Source of the DNA: an uncultured Mycoplasmatota bacterium
Lineage (GTDB): Bacteria; Bacillota_I; Bacilli_A; RF39; UBA660
NCBI GenBank assembly: GCA_900551455.1
Contig: URVV01000005.1
Span: forward strand, 1 to 64,000
Direction of reading: 5' to 3'
DNA length: 64,000 bases
The notes below the pieces were generated by a model. That model worked only from the letters and a program-made list of their open reading frames with translations. It had not been told where the DNA came from and ran no database searches. Shown here in pieces: positions 7,323 through 14,277 of this stretch. A program made the position numbers and the translations under genes. Numbering within the stretch: the first letter of the stretch is position 1; every line of letters starts with the position of its first letter.

Positions 7323-8678
7323 GTGGGATGGAGATTAAGAAAAAGCATTAACTTGGGCTTTGGTTTTAGAATTAATTTAAGTAAGTCTGGAATAGGATAT
7401 AGTTGGGGCTTTCCTGGATATAGAACAACTAAATTAGCAAATGGTGGTACAAGACAGACTTATTCTATTCCAGGAACTGGCGTTTCGTATGTTGAGCAAC
7501 AGGGCGGAAGGAAAAATAATAATTCAGAATATCACGAAGAATCAAAATTGATTACTGGAGATACAGAATTATTTCAAAATGTTCCTATTGAGGATATAAG
7601 AAAAAATGATCCAATATTAAAAGAAATTAATAGAGTAGTGTTCGTTAATAGATTAGCAAATCTATCATTATTTCTAACATTATTTGTTTTAGTTAATCCA
7701 GCTTTTAGTTTGGCATTTTTTGCAGGAATAACTTTAAAAATATTAATAACTACAACTATGAAAATAAAATTATATTATGAGTTTGATGATGAAAGTAGAA
7801 AAATGTATAATTCTCTAAAAGAAATATGGATTACATTATCTCAAAATAGAAAATTATGGCAAATCAATTCAAGTACAAGAGTTTTTAATACAAAATATAA
7901 TGCGGGTGCTGGAAATAATGTTGATAGAAACAATGCTTTTGTTATGAGTAAGTTGCCTTCTTTTATTAAAGCAAATATTGATATTTATGGTTTAAATTTA
8001 AGAAATCAAAAAATGTATTTTACACCAGACAGAATTTTAGTATTTAAACCTTTTAGAAAAGTATTTGGATGCACATATAGAGATATGTTTTTAGGTATTT
8101 CTTCACAAAGATTTGTTGAAAGTGAAAGACTTTATAAAGATACTGAGGTTGTTGATTATGCATGGAGATACACAAATAAGGATGGTTCCAGAGATTTAAG
8201 ATTTAACAATAATAGAAAATATCCTGTTTGTAGATATGGTGAATTAACAATAAAATCACCTAATGGAATTCATACAGTAATTGAGTTTTCAAATCATGAA
8301 TTAGCATATGATATCCAAAATAAACTTGTTTTATTTGGAAACCAATTTAATAAAATATTAGAATCAACTAAAAAGGATGAAGCATTGAAAGATGAAAACG
8401 AAGCTAAATCATTTGAAGTGGTAGAAAAAAAGAAAATTGATAATATAGATAGTATAATTGATGATACTGATTTTGATCCTATTTACAAAGATGTTCTAGA
8501 ATTTGTAATATCGAGTGGAAAAGTTTCTGCATCCTTACTTCAAAGAAGATTTAAACTTGGATATAATAGAGCATGTCGTATAATTGATCATATGGAAGAG
8601 CAGGGAATAGTAGGACCACAAAATGGTTCAAAACCTAGAGATGTTCTCGTTAAAGTATCTGAAGAGGATGGTGAATAG
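7323..8678 (+). CDS. DUF4236 - transmembrane - FtsK gamma domain protein
   Basis: This 451-residue protein starts with a DUF4236 domain (about residues 1-60; GWRLRKSINLG, NLSKSGIGYSWG and a GTGVSY stretch). A hydrophobic region follows at about 105-145, then a middle part of unknown type, and a C-terminal winged helix (about 385-445) with SLLQRRFKLGYNRA and the GIVGPQNGSKPR segment typical of the FtsK/SpoIIIE gamma domain. In FtsK that domain reads polarity sequences on the chromosome; here it lacks the ATPase motor. GTG 7323 is chosen because the family starts at MGWR and AGGAGTGAT lies 4 nt upstream. Codons favour G and T endings, unlike the neighbouring native genes. Confidence 0.8.
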   Translation: MGWRLRKSINLGFGFRINLSKSGIGYSWGFPGYRTTKLANGGTRQTYSIPGTGVSYVEQQGGRKNNNSEYHEESKLITGDTELFQNVPIEDIRKNDPILKEINRVVFVNRLANLSLFLTLFVLVNPAFSLAFFAGITLKILITTTMKIKLYYEFDDESRKMYNSLKEIWITLSQNRKLWQINSSTRVFNTKYNAGAGNNVDRNNAFVMSKLPSFIKANIDIYGLNLRNQKMYFTPDRILVFKPFRKVFGCTYRDMFLGISSQRFVESERLYKDTEVVDYAWRYTNKDGSRDLRFNNNRKYPVCRYGELTIKSPNGIHTVIEFSNHELAYDIQNKLVLFGNQFNKILESTKKDEALKDENEAKSFEVVEKKKIDNIDSIIDDTDFDPIYKDVLEFVISSGKVSASLLQRRFKLGYNRACRIIDHMEEQGIVGPQNGSKPRDVLVKVSEEDGE

Positions 8679-8679
8679 T

Positions 8680-9378
8680 ATGAAGTATTGTGTATATTGT
8701 GGCCATCAAGTTGATAAAAATGCAAAAGAATGTCCATATTGTTTTGAAGATATTTCTGAAGAAGAAACTGAAAAGATGTACCATTCAAATATAGAATGTA
8801 TCAAGTGTGGCTCCAAAAATGTTGATTATGAAATTAAAAGAAAAAATAGAAGAAAAATAGTGTATGAAGAACAAATATATACATGTAAGGATTGTGGTAA
8901 ACAATTTAAGGATAAAAATAGATTAGGTTATAGTTTTAATAATAATCCACAAATTATATTAAATGGAGCACAAAAAAAATTAATTAAATGGATATTTATT
9001 TTTATAATTGCTGGTACTATTTCATATACTATAATAAATAACAGAAAAGTAGAAGAAGATAATTGGGTAAAAATGGATTGTACAGGACTTCCAACAATGA
9101 CTTTTAAACAAATTAAAGAAGGTGCTCCTTATGATGATGAAAAGTACAAAGGAAATTCATATATATTTACTACTACTATTCAAGAGATAAAGAACAATGA
9201 AATTATTACTCCAATTGAACCTGATGATTATACAGGATCATATATTAAAGTAAATAAATCTGAATTAGAAAAGCTATCTTTTTATAAAGAAGGAGATACA
9301 ATTACTTTCTGTGGTACGGTTAAAAAGATAAGCATGTATCATAAAGTATATGTAGAAAATGCTACTATAATTAAATAA
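8680..9378 (+). CDS. double zinc-ribbon membrane protein with a C-terminal OB-like domain
   Basis: This 233-residue protein begins with two zinc ribbons: CVYCG...CPYC (residues 3-20) and CIKCG...CKDCG (about 37-75). One transmembrane helix follows near 100-120. The C-terminal part (about 135-232) is beta-rich, with a pattern like small OB-fold domains (YIFTTTIQEI, DTITFCGTVKKI). ATG 8680 lies one base after the stop of the DUF4236-FtsK-gamma gene and has GGTGA 5 nt upstream, so both are made from one transcript and may act together at the membrane. Function unknown. Confidence 0.7.
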   Translation: MKYCVYCGHQVDKNAKECPYCFEDISEEETEKMYHSNIECIKCGSKNVDYEIKRKNRRKIVYEEQIYTCKDCGKQFKDKNRLGYSFNNNPQIILNGAQKKLIKWIFIFIIAGTISYTIINNRKVEEDNWVKMDCTGLPTMTFKQIKEGAPYDDEKYKGNSYIFTTTIQEIKNNEIITPIEPDDYTGSYIKVNKSELEKLSFYKEGDTITFCGTVKKISMYHKVYVENATIIK

Positions 9379-9393
9379 TATAAATCAAAATTT

Positions 9394-9416
9394 TTAGATA
9401 AGTTATTAGATAAGTT
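9394..9416 (+). repeat. paired 11-mer TTAGATAAGTT
   Basis: Two copies (9394-9404, 9406-9416) separated by one base close the right side of the two-gene module, in the same orientation as the pair at 7239-7260. Adjacent sequence holds two copies of TTGAATAAAAAA around AATTACAATTA. Confidence 0.75.
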
Positions 9417-9510
9417 GTTGAATAAAAAATTACAATTATTGAATAAAAAAGTATTAATTTAAAATAAAAAAAGCCAATTTAAACGGAAAGAATTACTCAG
9501 TTGTTTTAAT

Positions 9511-9561
9511 ATTTTACCTTGTGGCTCAGGACGCAAATATAAACAATGTTGTGGTAAATAA
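9511..9561 (+). pseudogene. orphan SEC-C zinc-binding tail, copy 2
   Basis: The stretch encodes ILPCGSGRKYKQCCGK and a stop. The frame is open back to 9463 but has no ATG, GTG or TTG with a ribosome site, and no protein body belongs to it. The first Cys of the usual CPC is Leu. It matches the tail at 7103-7156. Confidence 0.65.
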
Positions 9562-9600
9562 GCCCGCGAACCCGTATAAAATAAGGGATTGCGGGTTTTT
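9562..9600 (+). terminator. terminator after SEC-C tail copy 2
   Basis: Arms GCCCGCGAACCC (9562-9573) and GGGATTGCGGGT (9585-9596) pair and run into T5. Against copy 1, two stem positions change in a way that keeps pairing (T-A to C-G, T-G to C-G). Confidence 0.8.
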
Positions 9601-9738
9601 CTATGATTACAATATTTAGGTAATTTTAGACATGTCTTTTGTCTTAGATACGTTTTAGATACTCTTAAAAAGCATTGCAAACCATTATAAAATAAGGATA
9701 AAAAGTATATTGAAGTATAATTTTGAAATTGAATTCAA

Positions 9739-9774
9739 AACGTATCTAAAACTTATCTAAATTGTAATTTATTA
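9739..9774 (+). repeat. left terminal repeat of module B
   Basis: AACGTATCTAA (9739-9749) and AACTTATCTAA (9750-9760) are the reverse complement of the 11-mers at 11071-11093, so they form inverted ends about 1.35 kb apart. Just inside them lies AATTGTAATTTATTA (9760-9774), repeated directly at 11042-11056. Confidence 0.7.
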
Positions 9775-9782
9775 TTCAAAAG

Positions 9783-9822
9783 TTGTAATAATCAAAATTA
9801 TACCAATAATTTATGTTATAAT
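9783..9822 (+). promoter_or_regulatory. module promoter B, extended -10
   Basis: TTGTAA (9783-9788) lies 28 bp before TATAAT (9817-9822), which is preceded by TGT, giving an extended -10. The -10, following leader and AGGAGTTGATA ribosome site are nearly the same as those before the gene at 7323. Confidence 0.65.
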
Positions 9823-9841
9823 TTATATAGGAGTTGATAAG

Positions 9842-11029
9842 ATGGGTAAAATTGTTACGATGCATGAACTAGCGCAAGTATTAAAACTATGTGATAAATA
9901 TTTAATTAATAGATATCAAACTAATATTGAACGATTGATGGAAATGAATATAGATAATAAAGTTGAATCAATATTGATGTTATTGTTAGCAAATAAAGAA
10001 ATATCTAACTTATTTGAACAATATGAATTATATGATGTTATGTATGATTTATTAGATAGTTATTCTCAAAAAAAGATCTTTGCTATTTCGGATGATACAC
10101 TTAGATTATCTACTAAAAGACCAAATGATTTAACTGAGACTGAATATAGAGTTACAGAAGATAGACTTGATAAAATTTTTGAATCACTTGAACATAATAT
10201 GGAGTTATATGATAGATTATATAGAGATAAAATTTGGATTATAGATAGTAGCATAGGTCGAACTGAAAGAATATCAATTTCACCAACTAGATTTTTTCAT
10301 TTAATGGGATTAGATGAGAAAGATTTTAAAGATGATGCCTCTATGAGATTATTTGAAAGCGTTTTCTCAACAGAAGATAGTATAAGAACTTTGATGAAAG
10401 ATAGAAAAGATTTGTTTAAAGTATTGGAAAAAATGTTACAAAGAGAAACAACAATTAAACAGGCAATTTTAGATGGGACATTAAAGCCTGTTATTAATCC
10501 ACAAAAATTAGAAATGAAAGGATTTTCATTTGAAAGAATAGGAATTATTGAACATTCAAGTGGTATGATCTTTTATGATAAAGAATTAGCTAAACGATTA
10601 GAATATAATACAAGACTTCAAACAGATTTAATATTACTTAGTAATTTTATAAGAAAATATAATTTAGAATTTGTATTCTCTATGTATAGAAAATATAAAC
10701 ATACGCCAAAAGCAAAGGATGTAGAAAGTTTAATTATTCCACAAAGAGGGTATGAAAATTCTGAATTTATTAAAGGCCAACAAGTTTCAATAAGCGAATC
10801 AGCTAGAAGATATTCGCCCAAAGATTTTGATTATACAATTCGCACAGAAGATGGAAGCGAAGAACCTTTATCTGATCCAGATGAATTTGTTGAATTCAGT
10901 GATGAAGATAAAGCAAGAATGGCACATACAATTATAACTGAATTACCATTACTTGATACTGAACATTTAAAAGAAGTATATAATACATTAAAAAACAATT
11001 TATCAAATGGTAAAAATCATAAAAAGTAA
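9842..11029 (+). CDS. unknown accessory protein, 395 residues
   Basis: I do not recognise this soluble protein. The N-terminal half is helical and acidic. The centre has RISISPTRFFHLMGL (about residues 145-160), and from about 235 to 310 there is a conserved-looking stretch with HSSGMIFYDKELAKRL and IIPQRGYE. The HL-G and later pattern vaguely recall the phage-linked PBECR nuclease group, but I cannot support that assignment. The C-terminal 60 residues are acidic and helical. It is the only gene of module B, has its own extended -10 promoter, and is framed by inverted 11-mers and 15-bp direct repeats. Base use (G well above C on this strand) differs from native genes. Probably laterally acquired. 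Confidence 0.65.
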   Translation: MGKIVTMHELAQVLKLCDKYLINRYQTNIERLMEMNIDNKVESILMLLLANKEISNLFEQYELYDVMYDLLDSYSQKKIFAISDDTLRLSTKRPNDLTETEYRVTEDRLDKIFESLEHNMELYDRLYRDKIWIIDSSIGRTERISISPTRFFHLMGLDEKDFKDDASMRLFESVFSTEDSIRTLMKDRKDLFKVLEKMLQRETTIKQAILDGTLKPVINPQKLEMKGFSFERIGIIEHSSGMIFYDKELAKRLEYNTRLQTDLILLSNFIRKYNLEFVFSMYRKYKHTPKAKDVESLIIPQRGYENSEFIKGQQVSISESARRYSPKDFDYTIRTEDGSEEPLSDPDEFVEFSDEDKARMAHTIITELPLLDTEHLKEVYNTLKNNLSNGKNHKK

Positions 11030-11041
11030 TAATTATATAAG

Positions 11042-11093
11042 AATTGTAATTTATTAAAATTTGTTATTTTTTAGATACGTTTTTAGATACGTT
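11042..11093 (+). repeat. right terminal repeat of module B
   Basis: AATTGTAATTTATTA (11042-11056) is followed by TTAGATACGTT at 11071-11081 and 11083-11093. It mirrors the left end at 9739-9774. Confidence 0.7.
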
Positions 11094-11104
11094 CTGCTAG
11101 GTTT

Positions 11105-11190
11105 GCCGAGTGCTACGGAGTGCTCCCAAGTGCAGCCAAGTACCAAATTAATGAGCCAAGTGCTCCCAAAAGCTGCCAAAATTCCCAATA
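11105..11190 (+). repeat. degenerate tandem repeat with a 10-bp period
   Basis: Units resemble CAAGTGCTCC and repeat about eight times with drift (for example GGAGTGCTCC, CAAGTGCAGC, CAAGTGCTCC, CAAAAGCTGC). The tract is clearly richer in G and C than its surroundings and lies between module B and the minus-strand fragment. No gene is seen in 11030-11253. Confidence 0.6.
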
Positions 11191-11253
11191 CAAAAGGCCA
11201 TTAAACAGTGTCTTTTTATAACTAAATTATCTACTACTGAAAATCTAATAAAC

Positions 11254-11493
11254 CTAATTATTTATTTCAGCAAGTTTAGCCATAATTCTAGCATAAACTT
11301 CAGTATAATATAAATAATCTGCTGTAGATAGATCACCTACTGAAATAGAATTAATTTTATTTAGATAATCAGTGTATTTTAACATAAATTTAGAGTAATC
11401 AGCCGCCATTAATGCTGCATCATAACTTGTTGCACTTGAATATTTTTTAATAAAAGCAATATACTCATCAAAAAACTTTTCATAAGAATCCAT
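11254..11493 (-). pseudogene. fragment of a DUF6591-like lipoprotein
   Basis: The 79-residue frame (MDSYEKFFDEY, then FIKKYSSATSYDAALMAADY and DYLYYTEVYARIMAKLAEI) looks like the C-terminal helical domain of small lipoproteins of the DUF6591 type. Those proteins normally have a signal peptide and lipobox Cys. Here a stop codon lies three codons before the ATG and no ribosome site is visible. A neighbouring frame upstream is Ser/Asn-rich, like the usual linker. A frameshifted remnant at the edge of the island is the simplest reading. The domain assignment is from memory. Confidence 0.45.
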
Positions 11494-11581
11494 ATAAAAC
11501 TATTATTCGAAGATCTAGATGAAACTAATGATAAAACAAATTAAAACATTGTAAAACTAATGTCAAAAAAGCTATAATTTA

Positions 11582-11610
11582 TTGACTAAAACAGTCACGT
11601 ATCATAAGAT
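11582..11610 (+). promoter_or_regulatory. promoter of rpiB
   Basis: TTGACT (11582-11587), 17-bp spacer, TAAGAT (11605-11610). TGACT and AGTCA (11583-11597) form a small inverted repeat over the -35 box that could be an operator. Confidence 0.6.
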
Positions 11611-11654
11611 TAAATTAGATATTATAAGCAGTAAAAGAAAGGACTGATAAAAAA

Positions 11655-12098
11655 ATGAATATTGGATTAACAAATGATCACAGAGGCGTATTAGTCAAAC
11701 AATATTTGACAGAATACTTAACTAACTTAGGTTATAATGTAATAAACTATGGGACTGATAGTACTGAACCTGCAGATTTTCCTGATTATGCCAAAAAACT
11801 TGGTAACGGAATACTAAACGGAGAAATAAAACTAGGAATTGCTATTTGTGGTACAGGAATAGGTATGAGTATTGCCCTAAATAAAATGAAAGGTATTTAT
11901 TGTGCAAAAGTATCGAATACTAGCGAAGCTGTCTTATCTAAAGCTCATAATAACGCTAACGTAATGGCTATCTCTGAAGAAATGGATAAAGAAACCCTAA
12001 AAGAAGTAGTCAAAGCATTTATTGAAACCCCATTTACCAATATAGATCGTTACATTATTAGAAACAACAAAATAAAGGAATTAGAAGAAAATGTATAA
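11655..12098 (+). CDS. rpiB: ribose 5-phosphate isomerase B
   Basis: This RpiB/LacAB-family isomerase interconverts ribose 5-phosphate and ribulose 5-phosphate. Length (147 residues) is typical. The N-terminal NDHRG segment and the catalytic Cys65 in CGTGIGMSIA are present, as is AHNNANVMAI. The ribosome site AGAAAGGA lies 11 nt from the ATG, rather far. The end overlaps the next small gene by 8 nt. Confidence 0.92.
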   Translation: MNIGLTNDHRGVLVKQYLTEYLTNLGYNVINYGTDSTEPADFPDYAKKLGNGILNGEIKLGIAICGTGIGMSIALNKMKGIYCAKVSNTSEAVLSKAHNNANVMAISEEMDKETLKEVVKAFIETPFTNIDRYIIRNNKIKELEENV

Positions 12099-12279
12099 TT
12101 TTCTTTTATACCTACTAGTATTAATCATTGTTATCTGGGCTATGGATGGTGTAAATATTAATGCCATTTTTAAAAAAAATCGTGTTTACCAAGCAAAAGT
12201 ATTCTACATCATTATCATATTTAGCCTTGCATCAATGACTACAAACTTTATCTTATCATTTTTAAATAGTTTAAAATAA
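12091..12279 (+). CDS. DUF1146 (YwzB-like) small membrane protein
   Basis: This 62-residue protein has two hydrophobic helices (about 3-19 and 38-58) around a WAMDG...FKKNRVYQAK segment that fits the DUF1146 family. In B. subtilis its relative ywzB lies in the same neighbourhood near spoIID and murA. It overlaps rpiB by 8 nt, so it is translationally coupled. Function unknown. Confidence 0.7.
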   Translation: MYNFLLYLLVLIIVIWAMDGVNINAIFKKNRVYQAKVFYIIIIFSLASMTTNFILSFLNSLK

Positions 12280-12308
12280 GGAAGTACAAATTAAGAAAAG
12301 AGGATTAT

Positions 12309-13232
12309 ATGAAAAAAATTATGATCTTTATAATACTATTAATTTTTATTCCTTTTTTTATTGTTCTTATCTACAATAAAAATTATAAAGAAATAGAGTT
12401 AAATTATATTACTACTAGGTATATTAGAGTAAAAAGATTAAATACTAATAATATTGAAACTATTCCCCTAGAAGAATATATTGTCGGTGTATTAGCTGGA
12501 GAAATGCCTATCAATTTTGATATCGAAGCCCTAAAAGCTCAAGCCGTTGCCTCAAGAAGTTATGCCTTAAAAAGAATAGAATACAATAAAGGCAAAGAAT
12601 ATGATGTCGTAGACAGTATTCTAAATCAAGTATATTTAGATAACGAATACTTAAAAAAAGCTTGGGGTAATAACTATGTTAAAAACATCAATAAACTAAG
12701 AAAAGCAGTTAATGCTACCATTGATGAATATTTATCGTATAATTCACTTGTCGTAGATGCCTTATTCTTTTCAACCAGTAACGGATATACCGAAGATAGT
12801 CAAGCAGTATTTAATTTTGAATGTGACTATTTAAAAAGTGTTGAAAGTCCCTGGGACAGCGAAGTATCAAGTGCATATCTTACTAATAAAACCTTATCCC
12901 TAAAAGAATTTTATCAAAAACTAAATTTGCCATATAATAAAAACTTAAATGTTGAAATATTAAAAAGAAGTAGTACTAACCGTATACTTCTTTTAAAAAT
13001 AAATAATCAAGAATTTAAAGGAACAGATCTTTATAGTAAATTATCACTAAGATCTACTGATTTTACAATTACTCTTTTAGGAGACAACGTTAAAATAACT
13101 ACTAAAGGATATGGCCACGGAGTAGGTATGAGTCAATATGGAGCACTAGGAATGGCTAAAAAAGGTTATACATACGAAGAAATACTAAAACACTACTACA
13201 AAAACACATTTATCACAAAATTAAAAAATTAA
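12309..13232 (+). CDS. spoIID: stage II sporulation protein D (SpoIID)
   Basis: SpoIID is a membrane-anchored lytic transglycosylase that, with SpoIIM and SpoIIP, dissolves septal peptidoglycan during engulfment. The 307-residue protein has an N-terminal anchor (about 4-22), the catalytic Glu65 in AGEMP, the EALKAQAVASRSYA segment and the C-terminal GYGHGVGMSQYGA motif. The ribosome site is AGAGGA. The order spoIID-spoIIQ-spoIIID-mbl matches other spore formers. No clear sigma-E promoter could be read. Confidence 0.95.
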   Translation: MKKIMIFIILLIFIPFFIVLIYNKNYKEIELNYITTRYIRVKRLNTNNIETIPLEEYIVGVLAGEMPINFDIEALKAQAVASRSYALKRIEYNKGKEYDVVDSILNQVYLDNEYLKKAWGNNYVKNINKLRKAVNATIDEYLSYNSLVVDALFFSTSNGYTEDSQAVFNFECDYLKSVESPWDSEVSSAYLTNKTLSLKEFYQKLNLPYNKNLNVEILKRSSTNRILLLKINNQEFKGTDLYSKLSLRSTDFTITLLGDNVKITTKGYGHGVGMSQYGALGMAKKGYTYEEILKHYYKNTFITKLKN

Positions 13233-13277
13233 GTATATAATTACCAATTTTGTTCAAACTTATAGTAGGTGAGTAAA

Positions 13278-13913
13278 ATGAATAAGAAAAGATTTAAAAG
13301 TTTTGTAGTTCCTACTATGTATACCATAGCTATAGCCACATTTGGTACCAGTATGTATTTTATCCAAAAAGTAGTTAATAAAAATCAATTTGAAAGTAAT
13401 GATAATATGGAATATGTTGATAAAGAAATTGTTACTGATAATGAATATATACCAGTAGTCAATGAACAATTAACTATTTTAAAACCATTTTCAAATGAAT
13501 CAGTAACAATTTCTAAAACCTTCTATAACTATGAAGGAGAATCAAAAAGTCAAGAAAACTCTATTATTTTCTATGAAAATACATATATGCAAAATACTGG
13601 TATAGATTATACCCTAAATCAATCATTTGATATAATCTCTATACTAGACGGTGTAGTTTTAGAAGTTACTGATAATGAAATATTAGGAAAAACTATCAAA
13701 ATAAAACACGATAATGATTTAATAAGTACCTATCAGAGTTTATCTGAAATAAAAGTGAAAAAAGATGATACTGTTATAAGAGGTCAAGTAATTGGAAAAA
13801 GTGGTACTAGTAGTCTTTATAGTAAAGATTATAATCTTCACTTTGAACTATGCTATCAAGGAAAAAATGTTAATCCTGAAGAATACTATAATAAGACTAA
13901 AGACGAATTATAG
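13278..13913 (+). CDS. spoIIQ: stage II sporulation protein Q (SpoIIQ), degenerate LytM domain
   Basis: SpoIIQ sits in the forespore membrane and binds SpoIIIAH across the septum. The 211-residue protein has one anchor helix (about 10-30) and a C-terminal LytM-like domain. The metal site is lost: H-x3-D reads NTGID (Asn106), the YxHL His reads Gln, and HxH reads N-L-H. B. subtilis SpoIIQ is also a non-catalytic LytM protein, so this supports the assignment. The frame opens at GTG 13269, but that lies within the AGGTGAG ribosome site, so ATG 13278 is used. Confidence 0.85.
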   Translation: MNKKRFKSFVVPTMYTIAIATFGTSMYFIQKVVNKNQFESNDNMEYVDKEIVTDNEYIPVVNEQLTILKPFSNESVTISKTFYNYEGESKSQENSIIFYENTYMQNTGIDYTLNQSFDIISILDGVVLEVTDNEILGKTIKIKHDNDLISTYQSLSEIKVKKDDTVIRGQVIGKSGTSSLYSKDYNLHFELCYQGKNVNPEEYYNKTKDEL

Positions 13914-13929
13914 GCATACGCCTTTTTTT
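13912..13929 (+). terminator. weak terminator after spoIIQ
   Basis: AGGC (13912-13915) and GCCT (13920-13923) form a 4-bp stem followed by T7. The short stem suggests partial read-through into spoIIID. Confidence 0.4.
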
Positions 13930-13962
13930 CAAATAATATAATTAACTGAAGGGGTAATTATA

Positions 13963-14226
13963 TTGAGTAAAGAAATTATGAAAAGGGTTATTGCCGTAGC
14001 AGATCATATTATCAATACCAAAGATACAATTAGAAAAACAGCTACTTACTTTAACATTAGTAAAAGTACAATTCACAAAGATATTCAAGAAAGATTAAAA
14101 ATAATTGACGTCAATCGTTATCAATCTGTAAAAAAAATTATGAATGAACACTTAGAAATAAGGCATATCCTTGGAGGGGAGTCAACCCGTCAATTATTTT
14201 TGAGAAAAAAACAACTTACACTGTAA
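13963..14226 (+). CDS. spoIIID: sporulation transcription factor SpoIIID
   Basis: SpoIIID is a small DNA-binding protein of the mother cell that modulates sigma-E genes. The 87-residue sequence has the helix-turn-helix RKTATYFNISKSTIHKDI and the RHILGGESTR segment near the C-terminus, both hallmarks of the family. The start is probably TTG 13963, with GAAGGGG 8 nt upstream; ATG 13978 would remove five residues. mbl follows, as in B. subtilis. Confidence 0.92.
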   Translation: MSKEIMKRVIAVADHIINTKDTIRKTATYFNISKSTIHKDIQERLKIIDVNRYQSVKKIMNEHLEIRHILGGESTRQLFLRKKQLTL

Positions 14227-14277
14227 AAAACTGTAAATATATGGTAAAATAGAAAATATACAAGAAAGGGTGATATT

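Larger units (their letters stand above)
9511..9665 (+). repeat. 155-bp direct repeat, copy 2
   Basis: Same order as at 7106-7260: SEC-C tail, hairpin terminator, ATTACAAT and GTAATTTTA, then paired 11-mers TTAGATACGTT (9644-9654) and a two-mismatch copy (9655-9665). The 463-bp gap 9379-9841 holds only repeat and promoter sequence and no gene. Confidence 0.75.

Noticed and set aside
9842..11029. Firm assignment of the module B protein to the PBECR nuclease group
   Set aside because: Only a loose HL-G and hydrophobic pattern agrees; no catalytic residues could be placed.
7239..11093. The repeated 11-mers as a CRISPR array
   Set aside because: The units occur as adjacent pairs at five distant places with genes between them. 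There are no regular spacers and no cas genes.
13278..13913. SpoIIQ-like gene as an active M23 peptidase
   Set aside because: Three of the metal or catalytic His positions are replaced, and the gene position matches spoIIQ, whose product is non-catalytic.
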